The position numbers were made by a program, and so were the translations under genes. Below the pieces are notes generated by a model. That model worked only from the letters and a program-made list of their open reading frames with translations, searched no databases and was not told the DNA's origin. A stretch of 5,987 bases of DNA from Bacillota bacterium (GTDB taxonomy: Bacteria > Bacillota > Clostridia > Christensenellales > Pumilibacteraceae), in assembly GCA_009780875.1 (NCBI GenBank), contig WQZE01000072.1, positions 1 through 5,987 on the forward strand, given 5' to 3'. Every line of letters begins with the position of its first letter. Position 1 is the first letter of the stretch. Of the stretch, positions 5,331-5,987 are shown in pieces.

Positions 5331-5987
5331 ATGAATAGCAAATACAATCCCAAAGATTTTGAAGACAAAATATATGATGAGTGGGTGAGCAGTGGAGTGT
5401 TTTCTCCCAAGGTGGACAAAACTAAAAAACCTTTTGTCATCACAATGCCGCCGCCCAATATCACGGGGCAACTCCATATGGGGCACGCACTCAACAATTC
5501 TTTGCAGGATGCTATCATTCGTTACAAACGGATGCAAGGGTACAATGCATTGTTTTTGCCGGGCACGGACCACGCATCCATCGCCACAGAACTCAAAATT
5601 GTGGAGCAACTCAAAAAGGAGCAAAAAACCAAAGCGGATGTGGGGCGTGATGGATTTTTGAAAAAGGCCTATGAGTGGAAAGATTTGTATGGTGGCAAAA
5701 TTGTACAACAACTAAAAAAATTGGGTGTCTCGTGTGATTGGAACCGAGAAGCATTTACAATGGACGAAAAATGTTCGCAGGCCGTCAAAAAGGCTTTTGT
5801 GGATATGTACAACGAGGGGCGTATCTATCAAGGCGACCGCATCATTCATTGGTGCATAGATTGTCATACCGCCATCTCGGACGCTGAGGTGGAGTATGAA
5901 CCACAAGATGGATTCTTGTGGCATATCAAATATCCTTTGTCGGATGGGAGTGGGTTTGTGACGGTCGCCACCACAAGACCAGAGACA
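5331..5987 (+). CDS. valS: Valyl-tRNA synthetase, N-terminal part (3' truncated)
   Basis: Class I aminoacyl-tRNA synthetase that charges tRNA-Val. The frame is open to the right edge: 219 residues of a family of about 850-900. Seen: N-terminal YNPKDFEDKIYDEW (5-18), the catalytic PPPNITGQLHMGHAL block with the HIGH-like HMGH at 49-52, FLPGTDHASIATE (75-87), DWNREAFTMD, WCIDCHTAISDAEVEYE, and ATTRPET at the edge, which begins the editing (CP1) domain. IleRS and LeuRS have different versions of these blocks; PPPN(V/I)TG.LHMGH is typical of ValRS. Two in-frame ATGs lie at 5325 and 5331, and another at 5292. I chose 5331 because it fits the predicted transcription start and the family N-terminus. 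No Shine-Dalgarno sequence precedes it. Confidence 0.96.
   Translation, partial: MNSKYNPKDFEDKIYDEWVSSGVFSPKVDKTKKPFVITMPPPNITGQLHMGHALNNSLQDAIIRYKRMQGYNALFLPGTDHASIATELKIVEQLKKEQKTKADVGRDGFLKKAYEWKDLYGGKIVQQLKKLGVSCDWNREAFTMDEKCSQAVKKAFVDMYNEGRIYQGDRIIHWCIDCHTAISDAEVEYEPQDGFLWHIKYPLSDGSGFVTVATTRPET

Noticed and set aside
5313..5711. A 132-aa minus-strand open frame opposite valS.
   Set aside because: It lies fully within the conserved catalytic block of ValRS and is best explained as an antisense shadow.

Overview
This window looks like chromosomal DNA from an anaerobic, endospore-forming member of the Bacillota (Clostridia-like). The main evidence is a spoIIGA-sigE pair, Bacillus-type terminators and promoters, and moderate-to-low G+C. 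All supported genes lie on the + strand and use the standard bacterial code (TAA, TAG and TGA all serve as stops). The genus cannot be read from the sequence.

Layout. (1) 2-1281: the 3' part of spoIIGA (membrane aspartic protease) followed 17 nt later by sigE (mother-cell sporulation sigma factor made as an inactive precursor). A strong intrinsic terminator closes this unit. (2) 1346-4367: a near-consensus promoter fires into a three-gene run: a YycJ/WalJ-type metallo-beta-lactamase-fold hydrolase, then two tandem CPBP-family (CAAX protease/Abi) intramembrane proteins. The two CPBP proteins have identical spacing of their catalytic motifs, so they look like an old duplication. The first carries a perfect 18-copy hexanucleotide repeat encoding (Gln-Thr)18 in the linker before its last membrane helix. 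(3) 4414-4749: rpsU (ribosomal protein S21, 59 aa) with its own promoter, a leader of about 70 nt and a terminator. (4) 4753-5233: a 137-aa mostly helical protein of unknown function. (5) 5296-5987: the promoter and N-terminal third of valS, running off the window.

Function. The first block is a developmental switch: SpoIIGA activates pro-SigE after asymmetric division. The WalJ-like and S21/ValRS genes are housekeeping. The CPBP pair has no assignable substrate.

Points worth a second look are the (CAAACA)18 tract, the conserved architecture of the two CPBP paralogues, and two promoters (walJ and valS) whose TATAAT box ends exactly 6 nt before the ATG, which implies leaderless mRNAs. Others are a three-part GAGGT/ACCTC/GAGGT element over the ribosome binding site of the first CPBP gene, and a valS with no room for the T-box leader common in Bacillota. 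I did not find a convincing new multi-gene system; the CPBP pair is the best candidate for something undescribed.
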